DNA from: Flavobacterium nitrogenifigens
Lineage (GTDB): Bacteria; Bacteroidota; Bacteroidia; Flavobacteriales; Flavobacteriaceae
Assembly (NCBI RefSeq): GCF_003254565.1
Contig: NZ_QJRI01000178.1
Location: 62,001-126,000 of the forward strand
DNA length: 64,000 bases
Direction: 5' to 3'
In this document: piece by piece, positions 10,201-19,331 of the stretch
Numbering within the stretch: the first letter of the stretch is position 1
Layout: each line of letters begins with the position of its first letter
The notes under the pieces: generated by a model
What the model was told of the DNA's origin: nothing
What the model saw: the letters and a program-made list of their open reading frames with translations, nothing else
Database searches by the model: none
Program-made: the position numbers and the translations under genes

Positions 10201-13200
10201 TGTAAAAATGGAAACGATGGTACGATCAATTTAACTATAACTGGAGGTTCTTCTGATTATAATATTGTATGGAATTATAATTCTGCCGTTAATAACGGGA
10301 AAACTAATATTAATAATCTTCCTGCTGGAACTTATACTGTGACAGTATCAGACAAAAATGCTGTAAACTGTTATATCAGTAAAACATTTGAAATTACGGA
10401 ACCTGCAAATGCATTAGCTATTGCAAATCAAAATATTACAAACGCTTCAGGTTTTGGCTTAAGCAACGGAAAAATTTCTATTCAAATCTCTGGTGGAACT
10501 CCAAATTATTCTTATAAATGGTTTAAAAACAACATAGAAATTGTTGGTCAAACAACAGCTGTTTTAGACAATCAATCAGCGGGATCATATAAACTCGTCG
10601 TTACAGATAGTAAAAATTGTACTTTAGAAAAACCATTTACAATAACAGAACCATTAGAACTTAAAGTTACTATTTCTATAGCCAAAACTATTGACTGTTT
10701 CAATGCAACAGGTATTTTAAAAGCTAAAGCAGTTACAGGAACTGGTGTTCCAGATGCGCAGGGATTCTATACTTACAAATGGTACAGAGAGAATGGCACT
10801 TTAATCAATACAACTTTAATTGCCGAAGCAACGACAGGAAATATTCCTGCCGGTAAATATTACGTAACTGTTATCGACTCAAATAACAATCAGACTACTT
10901 CTAGTCTATTCGAAATCACACAGCCAACTCAAATCATTGTAACTGCAGCAAATAAACAAGATGTAACTTGTTATGATGGATACGATGGAGTTGTAGAAAT
11001 TAACGTAACTGGAGGAACGCCTGATATCGTTTCAGGATCTCCCCTATATACTTACTTATGGAGCAATGGTAGCACAGATAAAAACCAATATACTTTAAGA
11101 AAGGGCACTTATTCTGTTTCGGTTTATGATGGAAATTTATGTATCGGAACACTAAACAATATTATCATCAATCAGCCTCAAGATTTCGGATTTGATTTGG
11201 ACAAAATTGTACCAACAATTCCAACTGCTGGAAATAATGATGGTAAACTTCATATCGAAATTGTCGGTGGAGTTGCTCCTTACAGATATGTATGTAAAGA
11301 TAGCAACGGAACAATTATAAAAGACGTTCCGAATTCGAATTTAAAACAAATTGATTTTACAAATCTTGCTTCAAGCATTTTTACTGTATCAGCAACCGAT
11401 GCAACTGGATGTACAAAATCAACAGAGTTTGATTTTAACAACAATGTATTAGAAATCAGCGTTAGTCAATCGGCAGAAATTACTTGTAATAATGGTAAAA
11501 ATGGATCTCTAACTGCGGTTGTAAAGGGAGGTTTTGGAATTAGAACTATTTCTTGGTATAAAAATGGAGTTAAAATTCCAAACGAATCAAATGCGCTACT
11601 AAGCAATCTTGAAATCGGAACTTATTATGCTGTTGTAAAAGATTTCAATAAAGTAGAAGTGACAAGTAAATCAATTATAATTACGCAGCCAGATCCGATC
11701 GTGGTTTCTTATACACAAAAAAATGCAAACTGTTTAGGATTCAATGACGGTAATATAACGTTAACAGCTTCTGGCGGAAGCAATAGTTTTCAATACCGTT
11801 ATAAATCGCAAGATTCAGGTTATGAGAATTGGATAGCTTTTAATAATCTTACAGCTGTAATTCCAAATTTAAAAGCTAATATTTACGATATACAAGTACA
11901 AGACAGCAAAGGCTGTAATTATACTTCAATTGTAAATATTGAAATTACAGAGCCAAAACAGCTTTTAATAACTCAAAATACAATTACGCCAACAACAGGT
12001 TTTGGGCTTTCTAATGGAAGTATCAATATTGTGGTTCAAGGCGGAACCCAAGCTTACAACTATAAATGGTTTACAAATTCAAATATTCAGGTTAACGGAA
12101 ATACTGCAACTGTCGTAAGTCTTCCTGCTGGTAAATATTATGCCATTGTAACTGATGCCCAAGGATGTACAATTACTTCTGAATTATACGAAATTACACA
12201 ACCTGATTTATTAGTTACTACTATTACTTCTGTTAATCCAGTTTTATGCAATGGAGATAAAAATGCTAGCATTAAAGCAAATGTAACTGGAGGTATTGCC
12301 GGATATACATACGAATGGCATTCTGTTCCTGATACAGGCGTTCTTGGAACAAATGTTACCTTAGGAAATCTTGGAATAGGAACTTACTATATTGAGGTAA
12401 CCGATACAAAAAACAACGTTTCAAAAAGCGATTCGTTTGTAATTAGCGAACCTCAAAAATTGAATAATACACTTTCTGCAGATTACACACTTTGCGGAGA
12501 TGGAAACGATTGGACTATTACTCCTGCTACTACTGGCGGAACAAAACCTTATAGCTATTTATGGAATACTGGCGCAACTACAGAAATTCTAAAAAATGCT
12601 ACACCAGGAGCGTATTCCGTAACAGTTACAGACTTTAATGGATGTACTATAACAAAATCTATTTCGTTTGTAGCTCCACCTCATCTTGATGCCTCAGAAA
12701 CAATTAAAATGCCAACATGTTACCTTGGTTCTGATGCAAAAATTGTTGTAACTCCAATTGCAGGAACAGCTCCTTATACATATTTATGGAACACTGGTGA
12801 GAAAACAAATACATTAAGCAATGCTCCAGCAGGCGTTTATTCTATTGAGATAACAGATTCTAGAGGTTGTAAAATTTTAAGAAATTATACTGTCGTAGAT
12901 CCTCCAAAAGATGTTATTTATTTAGGAGAAGATGTTACACTTTGCTACAAACAAAGCCTTACAATTAATGGTACAATCGATGATGATAAGGCAACTTATG
13001 CATGGACATCTGACAAAGGATTCAAGAGTACAAATCCTATTATCACAGTTTCAGAACCTGCCAATTATACTTTAGTAGTAACAAACAAATTAGGTTGTCA
13101 GGCAACAGATACCATTAATATTTCGAGTCAGGAATCTGATATCAGTGCGGAGTTTATGATGTCATCTCAAGTATTCGTAAATGAAAAATTCATTATTGTA

Positions 13201-13674
13201 GATATCAGCAATCCAAAGGCGGACAAAATTGAATGGAAATTACCTTCAGAAGCAATTGTTACAACAAATAATGGCGATTATGCTGAAATGAGTTTTCCTA
13301 AAGCTGGCGAATATGATATTACAATCAATACAGAGAAAGGCCGATGCACAGCTTATCAGACAAAAACTATTATAGTAACTGAAGGTGAATATGTAGATCC
13401 GGACGATACCGATTTACAGAAGAAATTTGATATAAAGCTTTATCCAAATCCTTCGAACGGAATTTTTACTGTTGATGCAACATTAGATAACGTGATGTCA
13501 GCCAGCGTTAAAGTTTATAATCTAAATAATAATGTCGTAATCGATTCAAAAAGCGGAACTGGAAAAGATACATATTCGTTCAACTTTAGTTTAAATGGAC
13601 TTTCATCGGGGATTTATTTTGTATTGTTTGAATCACAGCAAGGAACAAAACTGAGAAAACTAATTATACAATAA
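7276..13674 (+). CDS. Giant SprB-like repeat adhesin with T9SS type A sorting domain
   Basis: A 2132-residue protein with a signal peptide (MKKNILFFLLLTSFLTYSQ). It has about 22 SprB-type repeats of some 83 residues from about residue 35 to 1860 (cores such as CFGGNNGNITLDVSGG and CYGNDTGAINITTTGG), then Ig/PKD-like modules. The final 84 residues are a T9SS type A sorting domain with the LYPNPSNG motif and the late SGIYFVLF strand. Such proteins cross the outer membrane by T9SS and sit on the cell surface; SprB of Flavobacterium johnsoniae is the gliding adhesin. This one is shorter than SprB and its neighbours differ, so I do not call it sprB. The repeats follow a three-type order (see findings). 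Confidence 0.92.
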   Translation: MKKNILFFLLLTSFLTYSQTQTGIKRVVIDNPAAIVINGTANAASGKGLANGSIALLPITGGTTNGAGTYTYSWSKDDDVSFSATTRDISGLKAGTYTVTVTENKVCSAVKEFKVGEPLYELKVSTSEAVINGCFGGTSTLTAIATGGTLEEEGVYTYTWSITYLDGTNETKYGNVVTGAAGQYNLDVTDNATPQNHAYNNVTVTHNTQIIVKHKETDAKCFGGDDGKITFDISGGKPLSNGGYTIIISTDTAQQNLISDATKLKEGDYYFTVTDDSGCKFSTKPTYFYIGEPQTKVSINPTIVQTQPSTPTTFDGKIKVSGMGGTPGYTYTWYKGNTLIDPDSDQNGEAVGLDNGTYHVIITDTNGCDFTSDNLVLNALAVTIDDHTDIMCVGDSSGSITARAYGGSGSGYTYKWYKMNGTVEVPQGITTAVITNISSGTYRVRVNEGQTPSTYIDYTLTQPAKSLDVTYTKADPDCFGGNNGNITLDVSGGTIGSGYTYLWSNGSTAKNQTTLTAGTYSVTVKDANNCPFTINGIVIGQPTAINIPTPSITNVAIYGQSTGAITLNTITGGTPNNGNYTYNWTYDKDNAFLRTTKDISGLKAGKYTLAVTDSKSCIATQTYTIAENPELIVSLNETKSILCNGNTNGEITATVNGGVANYIYKWYKNGSLVAGNTNVLPNLGFGKYKVIVSDNVGATKESTELDLVQPNELAATLTSSTPVLCYGNDTGAINITTTGGTLPYSFAWKKDNIAYATTEDLTGLTAAIYSLVITDKNGCTAVLNNITITQPTAPLTINDIEVKDLTGFETKNGVIEVNIAGGTANYTYAWRVKGTTPVIGTSKLLDQLTIGTYVLTVTDQNNCSITKEYTLVQPPRLDITAITMTPNTEVKCFGDTTAELTATVTGGVPAYIYKWYNALAPTIILSATNKVSNLGAGKYIVSVTDQNSNVLYGTNEYTITQPNPLAIANTKTEVSCKNGNDGTINLTITGGSSDYNIVWNYNSAVNNGKTNINNLPAGTYTVTVSDKNAVNCYISKTFEITEPANALAIANQNITNASGFGLSNGKISIQISGGTPNYSYKWFKNNIEIVGQTTAVLDNQSAGSYKLVVTDSKNCTLEKPFTITEPLELKVTISIAKTIDCFNATGILKAKAVTGTGVPDAQGFYTYKWYRENGTLINTTLIAEATTGNIPAGKYYVTVIDSNNNQTTSSLFEITQPTQIIVTAANKQDVTCYDGYDGVVEINVTGGTPDIVSGSPLYTYLWSNGSTDKNQYTLRKGTYSVSVYDGNLCIGTLNNIIINQPQDFGFDLDKIVPTIPTAGNNDGKLHIEIVGGVAPYRYVCKDSNGTIIKDVPNSNLKQIDFTNLASSIFTVSATDATGCTKSTEFDFNNNVLEISVSQSAEITCNNGKNGSLTAVVKGGFGIRTISWYKNGVKIPNESNALLSNLEIGTYYAVVKDFNKVEVTSKSIIITQPDPIVVSYTQKNANCLGFNDGNITLTASGGSNSFQYRYKSQDSGYENWIAFNNLTAVIPNLKANIYDIQVQDSKGCNYTSIVNIEITEPKQLLITQNTITPTTGFGLSNGSINIVVQGGTQAYNYKWFTNSNIQVNGNTATVVSLPAGKYYAIVTDAQGCTITSELYEITQPDLLVTTITSVNPVLCNGDKNASIKANVTGGIAGYTYEWHSVPDTGVLGTNVTLGNLGIGTYYIEVTDTKNNVSKSDSFVISEPQKLNNTLSADYTLCGDGNDWTITPATTGGTKPYSYLWNTGATTEILKNATPGAYSVTVTDFNGCTITKSISFVAPPHLDASETIKMPTCYLGSDAKIVVTPIAGTAPYTYLWNTGEKTNTLSNAPAGVYSIEITDSRGCKILRNYTVVDPPKDVIYLGEDVTLCYKQSLTINGTIDDDKATYAWTSDKGFKSTNPIITVSEPANYTLVVTNKLGCQATDTINISSQESDISAEFMMSSQVFVNEKFIIVDISNPKADKIEWKLPSEAIVTTNNGDYAEMSFPKAGEYDITINTEKGRCTAYQTKTIIVTEGEYVDPDDTDLQKKFDIKLYPNPSNGIFTVDATLDNVMSASVKVYNLNNNVVIDSKSGTGKDTYSFNFSLNGLSSGIYFVLFESQQGTKLRKLIIQ

Positions 13675-13768
13675 GTCAAAAGCGTAAAATCAAAAGTCAA
13701 TTTTTAAATAAAACAGTTTGAAATATTAGGTTAGTCCTTCCCTATTTCATTGCCCTGAATTTATCATA

Positions 13769-16216
13769 ATGAATTTAAAAAGAATATTATTTTTCAGCAT
13801 ACTATTGTGTAATACGATCGGATTTGCGCAGAATTTCAATGTTGAAGAATTAGGAAAAGCCAAATTAGTAAACGTTTCTGGAGGAGCTTCAGCCAATGGA
13901 GTTTTCTATTCTGGAAACGCCGCCAGAGAACCTTTTACCTATTTCTTAAACGGAAATATCAATGTGAATGTCGCAGGTTTATACAATATTCCGTTTTCAT
14001 TTTCATACACCAATCAGAAGTTTGGATACAACAAACCAACTCTTATGAACCGCCTTAGCATTCATCCGTCTTATAAATGGATAACTGGCCATATTGGAGA
14101 CGTGAGCATGACTTTTTCGCCATACACTTTAGCTGGGCATCAGTTTACAGGTTTGGGTGTTGATTTAACTCCGCAAGGAAAATTCAAAATCAGCGCAATG
14201 TATGGACGTTTGGTTAGAAGCAGCGAATATGATGCTATAAACACTGAACTTGTTCCTACATATAAAAGAATGGGATACGGTTTTAAAACGCAATATGCGC
14301 TAGAAAAAATAAATCTTGGACTTACCTTTTTTAAGGCAAGAGACGAGATAAATTCATTAGATATTCCTATTCCATTTGAGTTGGGAGTTTCGCCAAAAGA
14401 AAACGCTGCAATCAGTTTTGAAACCTCTTTTAAATTATTTAAAAAATTACAGATTTTAACTGAATTTGCAAACAGTGCAATAACAGAAGATACAAGAGCT
14501 GAAGGAAATACTAAAGCAAAAAATGTCGCTTCATTATTTGTAAATTCTAACCCAACTACAACAAGCTATAAAGCAATGAAAGGGCAATTGGTTTATCCTG
14601 CCGGAAAAGGAACTTTAGGTTTAGGCTACGAACGAGTTGATCCAAATTACAGAACATTGGGCGGATATTATTTTAATAATGATTTGGAGAACATTACAGT
14701 AAATGCTTCTCAAACTTTATATAAAGATAAATTAAGTCTAAACCTGAATTTAGGTTTACAGAAAGACAATTTAGACAAGCAGAAACAAAGCCAGATGAAA
14801 AGATTGGTTTCTTCAATCAGTGCAGATTTCAGAGCTAATCAAAAATTAAATTTTAATATTAATTACTCTAACTTTCAATCATATACCAATAGCCGCAATC
14901 AGTTTGATTACATTAATCAAACCAATCAATATGAATATTTAGATACTTTAAACTTCAGACAAGTCAATCAGAATGCAGCACTTACTGTCAATTATCTTTT
15001 GAAAAATGATAAAAAGCAAAAACAAGCTTTTAATGCTACTTTCAGTATGCAGGATGCCGTAAATCAACAGGAAGGAAAAACAATTGCAGGCGGCTCAAGC
15101 ACTTATTATAACACCGGACTGTCATACATTATTGGCTATCCACAAAGAGATTTAAATCTTACAGCTTCTTTCAATAGCACCATTGGAAAACTGGACACTA
15201 GTGATAATCTAATTTTAGGACCTACAATTGGAGCTACAAAATTGTTTTACGACAAAAAATTAAACACTTCATTTTCTACAAGTTACAACACAAGTTTTAA
15301 CAATGGCGATAAAGTAAATGACATATTTAATATCCGTTTGAATGGTTCTTACATCTACATGCAGAAACATAATTTCGGGGTAAACTGCATTACGCTTTTT
15401 AGCAGTTCACAAACCGTTCGCAATAATGATTTAACTGCTACTTTATCTTACACTTACTCTTTTGACAAAATAAAACTCCGTCCAAAACGAGTGGAAGAAA
15501 AACCTGCAGTCACGGCAAATGAAACTCTAGATAATATTTTAAAAATTTCTTCTCAAGATGTTGTTTTAGAAGGAACGAAAAGTGAAATTATCACCAAACT
15601 GGAACAGCTTCAAAACGATCTAAAACCACTACCTGATGAACAATTAGAAAAGCTGAATAAGGAATTGAATACAGCAAGAATGGCTTTAGAAGATAAAGAA
15701 TTCAAAGAAAAAGTATTGGATTATCTGGATGTTTACAATTCAAGTAAAGAAACTATTACGCAATATAATTCTGTTCTTTCAGACGTCATTCAGAAGTTAA
15801 ATCGTGAAATAACCGCAAAAGATCAAAATATAGAACAAGTTTATACCACAGCAATTGGACGTGTTAATACGGACAAAATGCATGGCATAAATAGTGAAGA
15901 TGCAAAAGACAAAGTGGCTTACAATAAATATTTAAAATTGGTAGAAAGAAGCAATACAGCAGAAAAGCAACTAGTTAATCACAGATGGATGATGAGAGAA
16001 TTTGCGATGCTTTCAAAACTACCTCAAAACGAATTGCAAAATAACGAATCAATTGCAGCTTTCAGCAAAATGGAAATAAATACGTTTTTTGATTTAAATA
16101 ATAATAAAAAACCGACAGAAGAAATCAGTAAGCAATTAGAAGAAAAAATGATTCCGTTTTACCATCAGCTTGCAGTAGAAAGAGCTGTAAATGATTCAAT
16201 CGAATTAAACCATTAA
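13769..16216 (+). CDS. Outer-membrane beta-barrel protein with long helical C-terminal tail
   Basis: An 815-residue protein with a signal peptide (MNLKRILFFSILLCNTIGFAQ). Residues about 30-570 alternate polar and hydrophobic residues with many short aromatic-ended strands, as in large outer-membrane barrels. From about 590 to 800 the protein changes to charged helical sequence of coiled-coil type (for example EQLEKLNKELNTARMALEDK). It is not recognisably PorP/SprF. It follows the giant repeat protein after 94 bases and precedes the putative toxin by 40. In SprB systems a barrel protein downstream helps export or anchor the adhesin; a similar role here is inference. The tail would lie in the periplasm if the barrel is closed before it. 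Confidence 0.75.
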   Translation: MNLKRILFFSILLCNTIGFAQNFNVEELGKAKLVNVSGGASANGVFYSGNAAREPFTYFLNGNINVNVAGLYNIPFSFSYTNQKFGYNKPTLMNRLSIHPSYKWITGHIGDVSMTFSPYTLAGHQFTGLGVDLTPQGKFKISAMYGRLVRSSEYDAINTELVPTYKRMGYGFKTQYALEKINLGLTFFKARDEINSLDIPIPFELGVSPKENAAISFETSFKLFKKLQILTEFANSAITEDTRAEGNTKAKNVASLFVNSNPTTTSYKAMKGQLVYPAGKGTLGLGYERVDPNYRTLGGYYFNNDLENITVNASQTLYKDKLSLNLNLGLQKDNLDKQKQSQMKRLVSSISADFRANQKLNFNINYSNFQSYTNSRNQFDYINQTNQYEYLDTLNFRQVNQNAALTVNYLLKNDKKQKQAFNATFSMQDAVNQQEGKTIAGGSSTYYNTGLSYIIGYPQRDLNLTASFNSTIGKLDTSDNLILGPTIGATKLFYDKKLNTSFSTSYNTSFNNGDKVNDIFNIRLNGSYIYMQKHNFGVNCITLFSSSQTVRNNDLTATLSYTYSFDKIKLRPKRVEEKPAVTANETLDNILKISSQDVVLEGTKSEIITKLEQLQNDLKPLPDEQLEKLNKELNTARMALEDKEFKEKVLDYLDVYNSSKETITQYNSVLSDVIQKLNREITAKDQNIEQVYTTAIGRVNTDKMHGINSEDAKDKVAYNKYLKLVERSNTAEKQLVNHRWMMREFAMLSKLPQNELQNNESIAAFSKMEINTFFDLNNNKKPTEEISKQLEEKMIPFYHQLAVERAVNDSIELNH

Positions 16217-16256
16217 GAAAAGATTTTTAAAGTATAATAGTTATAAAAACACCCAA

Positions 16257-19200
16257 ATGCTAAAAAAACTACAATTTCAACTATTCTTAACCCTTGGGTT
16301 TTGGCTTTCGGCAATAGTTTCTGGTATAGCACAGACTTATCCAGTAACAATTAGCACTCAAATAACGCAGCCATCGCCAATCTATTTAAGCAATTATGCC
16401 GATGCGACTACTATAAACAGTCCCATTAAAGTACAGATTGCTTTAAACGATTTAACTATTTCGAATCGTCAGATTCGACTGAAATGTTATTTCCAAGGAC
16501 AGTCTATTTCGTTAATGACCAACGATTTTGTTGTCGGAGCACGTAATCTTTTCTTAGAAGGAGGAGTTCCGTTGCAGTTGACCAATGTAGATTTAGCACC
16601 ATACTTTGAATATCAGAATCTTGTCGGAATCAATCCGAATCAATATGCGCAAGCTCTTCCAGAAGGTATTTATAATTTTTCTGTTGAGGTATATGACTTT
16701 GCAACCAACAAAAAGCTTTCTAAGAAAACGAGTGTAACCACCATTATTTTCCAAAACGATCCGCCGTTTCTAAATCTTCCGCTGAATAATGCTTCTATTA
16801 TGCAGCAGAACATTCAGAACATTATTTTCAGCTGGACACCGCGTCAGATCAATGTTAGCAATGTTGAATATGAGTTTTCTTTAGTAGAAATTTGGGATAA
16901 ATATACTCCAGTTCAAAATGCATTTTTATACTCTCCTCCTCTTTATACAACAACTACACGTTCTACAACATTACAATATGGAGTTTCAGAACCGCAGTTG
17001 CTTCCTGGAAAAAAATACGCTTGGAGAGTAAAAGCAAAGGCGCTTTTGGGGGCAGAAGAAATTGGTGTTTTTAAAAATAATGGATATAGCGAAATTTTCG
17101 CTTTTGATTACGAAATGTATTGTACCGCACCGCTAGCAATTACTACAACTGATATCAGCCAAGATCAAGCAAAGATAACTTGGAGCGGAGATATTGATAA
17201 TTTTGATTATCAGGTAAATTATCGTGAGAAAAACGCAAATTCGGATTGGTACAAAATAGTTACGCCAAGAGAATTTGCAACGATCAGTAATTTAAAACCA
17301 AATGCTACTTACGAATATACAGTAGGTGCTTCTTGTGAAGTTGGAAAATATACTCATAGTACAGTTCACGAATTTTCCACAATGGCAAAAGATGAAATTG
17401 CTTTTGTAGGATGTGGCATTAAGCCAGACCCTGCAGATTTAGCCAATAAAAATCCGCTTCCTGAACTTTTTGCAAATGACGTTGTAAAAGCTGGAGATTT
17501 CCCAATAGTCGTTTTACATTCAACTGGAAGCAACGGTAAATTCAGCGGAGATGGTTATGTAACTTTACCTTTCTTAGAAAAATTCCGTACACTTATCGAC
17601 GCGGCAAATGCTGCAGGCGGACCAGATATTGGCAAATATTCTCGTATTAGAATCACTTTCGATAACATCGGAATCAATACAGACTTTAAATTAATCTCTG
17701 GGGAGATTATTGCTAGTTATGATCCTGATGGGTGGAATTCGCTATTGGATGGAGACAAATTAGTTGATGATATTAAAAATTTCCTAAATAATTACAAAGG
17801 TACAGATGAGGATGTAGCTAAGGCTAAAGAATTACATAAAATACAAGAGGAACAAATTTCTCTGCTTTTAGCAGATGAAAGCCTATCGCAAGAAGATAAA
17901 AATAAAATTATAGAAGCTCAAAATAATGCAAAAGATTCTTGGAATGGTCTAGAAAATCGTATTCCATGTGCAAAAAGTGCAAATACAAGTGACAAAAATG
18001 AAAAAGGCGGTCCTAGAGAATATTATATTGAAGAAGACACTTTTGATTGTTATACAGCTCCTGTAGAAAAAGAATCAAAAGAAATTGAAGAAGCATCTGG
18101 AAAAACAACTTGTTCACTACCATCACCTGCAAGAGGGTGTCCAGCAACAGGGGGTATTGAAAACCCAATGAATGATGGTGATTGGGAAGCGGTAATTAGA
18201 ATTTTAAAAGAATTAAAAAATGCTATTCAAAACAAAAAACCATATACCTTTACAAAAATAATGACCAATCTCGAAGCTCAAATAAGCATTGGTAAAAATT
18301 GTTTTGATCCAATTCTAATTGATTATTCATCAATGACAGATAAAACTAGTACCGTCAAAGAGGTAACTTTTACAAATGAAATTACAAAGTCTAATTTCGG
18401 CGGAGATTATTGGACATTAATTTTCAATAAAACTTTATGGATAAAAATCAAGCAAGAAATAAAAGATGGAAAAGATATCTCAAAAGTAAAAATAGATGTA
18501 CTTGAAAAATGGCTTAAATGTGACAGCGAATCTAAAGAAGAAGACACTGAAGATAAACCAGCAACAATTAATATTACTGCAGATATACTTAGTAAAGTGT
18601 TTTCTGATGTTGATAAAGAGAGATTAGAAGAAATAGCCAAAGCAATAAATAAATATAGTGATAAATTTGAGCTTACAACTCCATTAAGAATGAATCATTT
18701 TTTGGCTCAAATTGGAGCAGAAACTATGGGGTTAAAGAAATTAAGCGAGGATGTTTGTTATAAAACCAAAAAGAGAATTAAAGAAATATTTGGTAAGACC
18801 TTTTACTGCGATTTATTTGAAGGCTATGACTCAGACTTAAGCAAATGTTTAAGAGGACATCCCTCGCCTTGTGTACCAGTATTAGACAAAATCACGAAAG
18901 ATTTAGTAGTAAAAGACAAATACTTATGCTCTCCATTATTAATGGATTATACATATTCATGTAGAATGGGTAATGGAAATCCATTATCAAAAGATGGTTC
19001 TACATTTATGGCAAAAGGCTTTATTCATTTAACTGGAAAATCTAATTACGAAGCCGTTAGTAATGCATGGAATGAAGATAAAGAAAATAAAAATAACAAA
19101 AAGTATTTTCACAAACAAAAAGAAGATGGGGGACATATTAATGAATTAGAAAATAACATTGACGTTGCGATGAAAGCTAGTATGTATTTTTGGCAAATAA

Positions 19201-19331
19201 ATAACATTAACAAAAGCGCTGACAATGATGACGTAGATAAAGTATCAAGCATTGTCAATGGCATTGATCCAGCCAATGGAATAGCACAAAGAAAAGATAA
19301 TCTTACAAATTTTAAAACTATATTGAAATGA
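16257..19331 (+). CDS. Candidate polymorphic toxin: surface protein with C-terminal GH19/lysozyme-like domain
   Basis: A 1024-residue protein with a signal peptide ending near SGIAQ. Residues about 27-288 match, from memory, the Bacteroidota module with the NDPPFLNLP and NIIFSWTPRQ motifs (I believe TANFOR). A fibronectin-III module follows (289-378), then a charged helical and Cys-containing linker. From about 770 to 1024 it carries a GH19-type fold: FLAQIGAETMGLKKLSED (812-832, with the candidate acid Glu822), RMGNG (903-907), GFIHLTGKSNY (921-931) and a closing NGIDPANGIAQR. GH19-like domains cleave peptidoglycan or chitin. The modular conserved front with an enzymatic end, plus an overlapping small exported gene, is the layout of polymorphic toxins. 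No T9SS sorting domain is seen, so the export route is open. Confidence 0.8.
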   Translation: MLKKLQFQLFLTLGFWLSAIVSGIAQTYPVTISTQITQPSPIYLSNYADATTINSPIKVQIALNDLTISNRQIRLKCYFQGQSISLMTNDFVVGARNLFLEGGVPLQLTNVDLAPYFEYQNLVGINPNQYAQALPEGIYNFSVEVYDFATNKKLSKKTSVTTIIFQNDPPFLNLPLNNASIMQQNIQNIIFSWTPRQINVSNVEYEFSLVEIWDKYTPVQNAFLYSPPLYTTTTRSTTLQYGVSEPQLLPGKKYAWRVKAKALLGAEEIGVFKNNGYSEIFAFDYEMYCTAPLAITTTDISQDQAKITWSGDIDNFDYQVNYREKNANSDWYKIVTPREFATISNLKPNATYEYTVGASCEVGKYTHSTVHEFSTMAKDEIAFVGCGIKPDPADLANKNPLPELFANDVVKAGDFPIVVLHSTGSNGKFSGDGYVTLPFLEKFRTLIDAANAAGGPDIGKYSRIRITFDNIGINTDFKLISGEIIASYDPDGWNSLLDGDKLVDDIKNFLNNYKGTDEDVAKAKELHKIQEEQISLLLADESLSQEDKNKIIEAQNNAKDSWNGLENRIPCAKSANTSDKNEKGGPREYYIEEDTFDCYTAPVEKESKEIEEASGKTTCSLPSPARGCPATGGIENPMNDGDWEAVIRILKELKNAIQNKKPYTFTKIMTNLEAQISIGKNCFDPILIDYSSMTDKTSTVKEVTFTNEITKSNFGGDYWTLIFNKTLWIKIKQEIKDGKDISKVKIDVLEKWLKCDSESKEEDTEDKPATINITADILSKVFSDVDKERLEEIAKAINKYSDKFELTTPLRMNHFLAQIGAETMGLKKLSEDVCYKTKKRIKEIFGKTFYCDLFEGYDSDLSKCLRGHPSPCVPVLDKITKDLVVKDKYLCSPLLMDYTYSCRMGNGNPLSKDGSTFMAKGFIHLTGKSNYEAVSNAWNEDKENKNNKKYFHKQKEDGGHINELENNIDVAMKASMYFWQINNINKSADNDDVDKVSSIVNGIDPANGIAQRKDNLTNFKTILK

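Noticed and set aside
7667..10229. Minus-strand open frames inside the giant repeat gene
   Set aside because: They are shadows caused by the biased composition of the repeats, without protein-like features or starts.
1357..16216. The run as the gliding operon sprC-sprD-sprB-sprF
   Set aside because: Only the giant repeat protein is SprB-like; I see no PorP/SprF-type protein, and the small paralogs and the terminal toxin candidate do not fit that operon.
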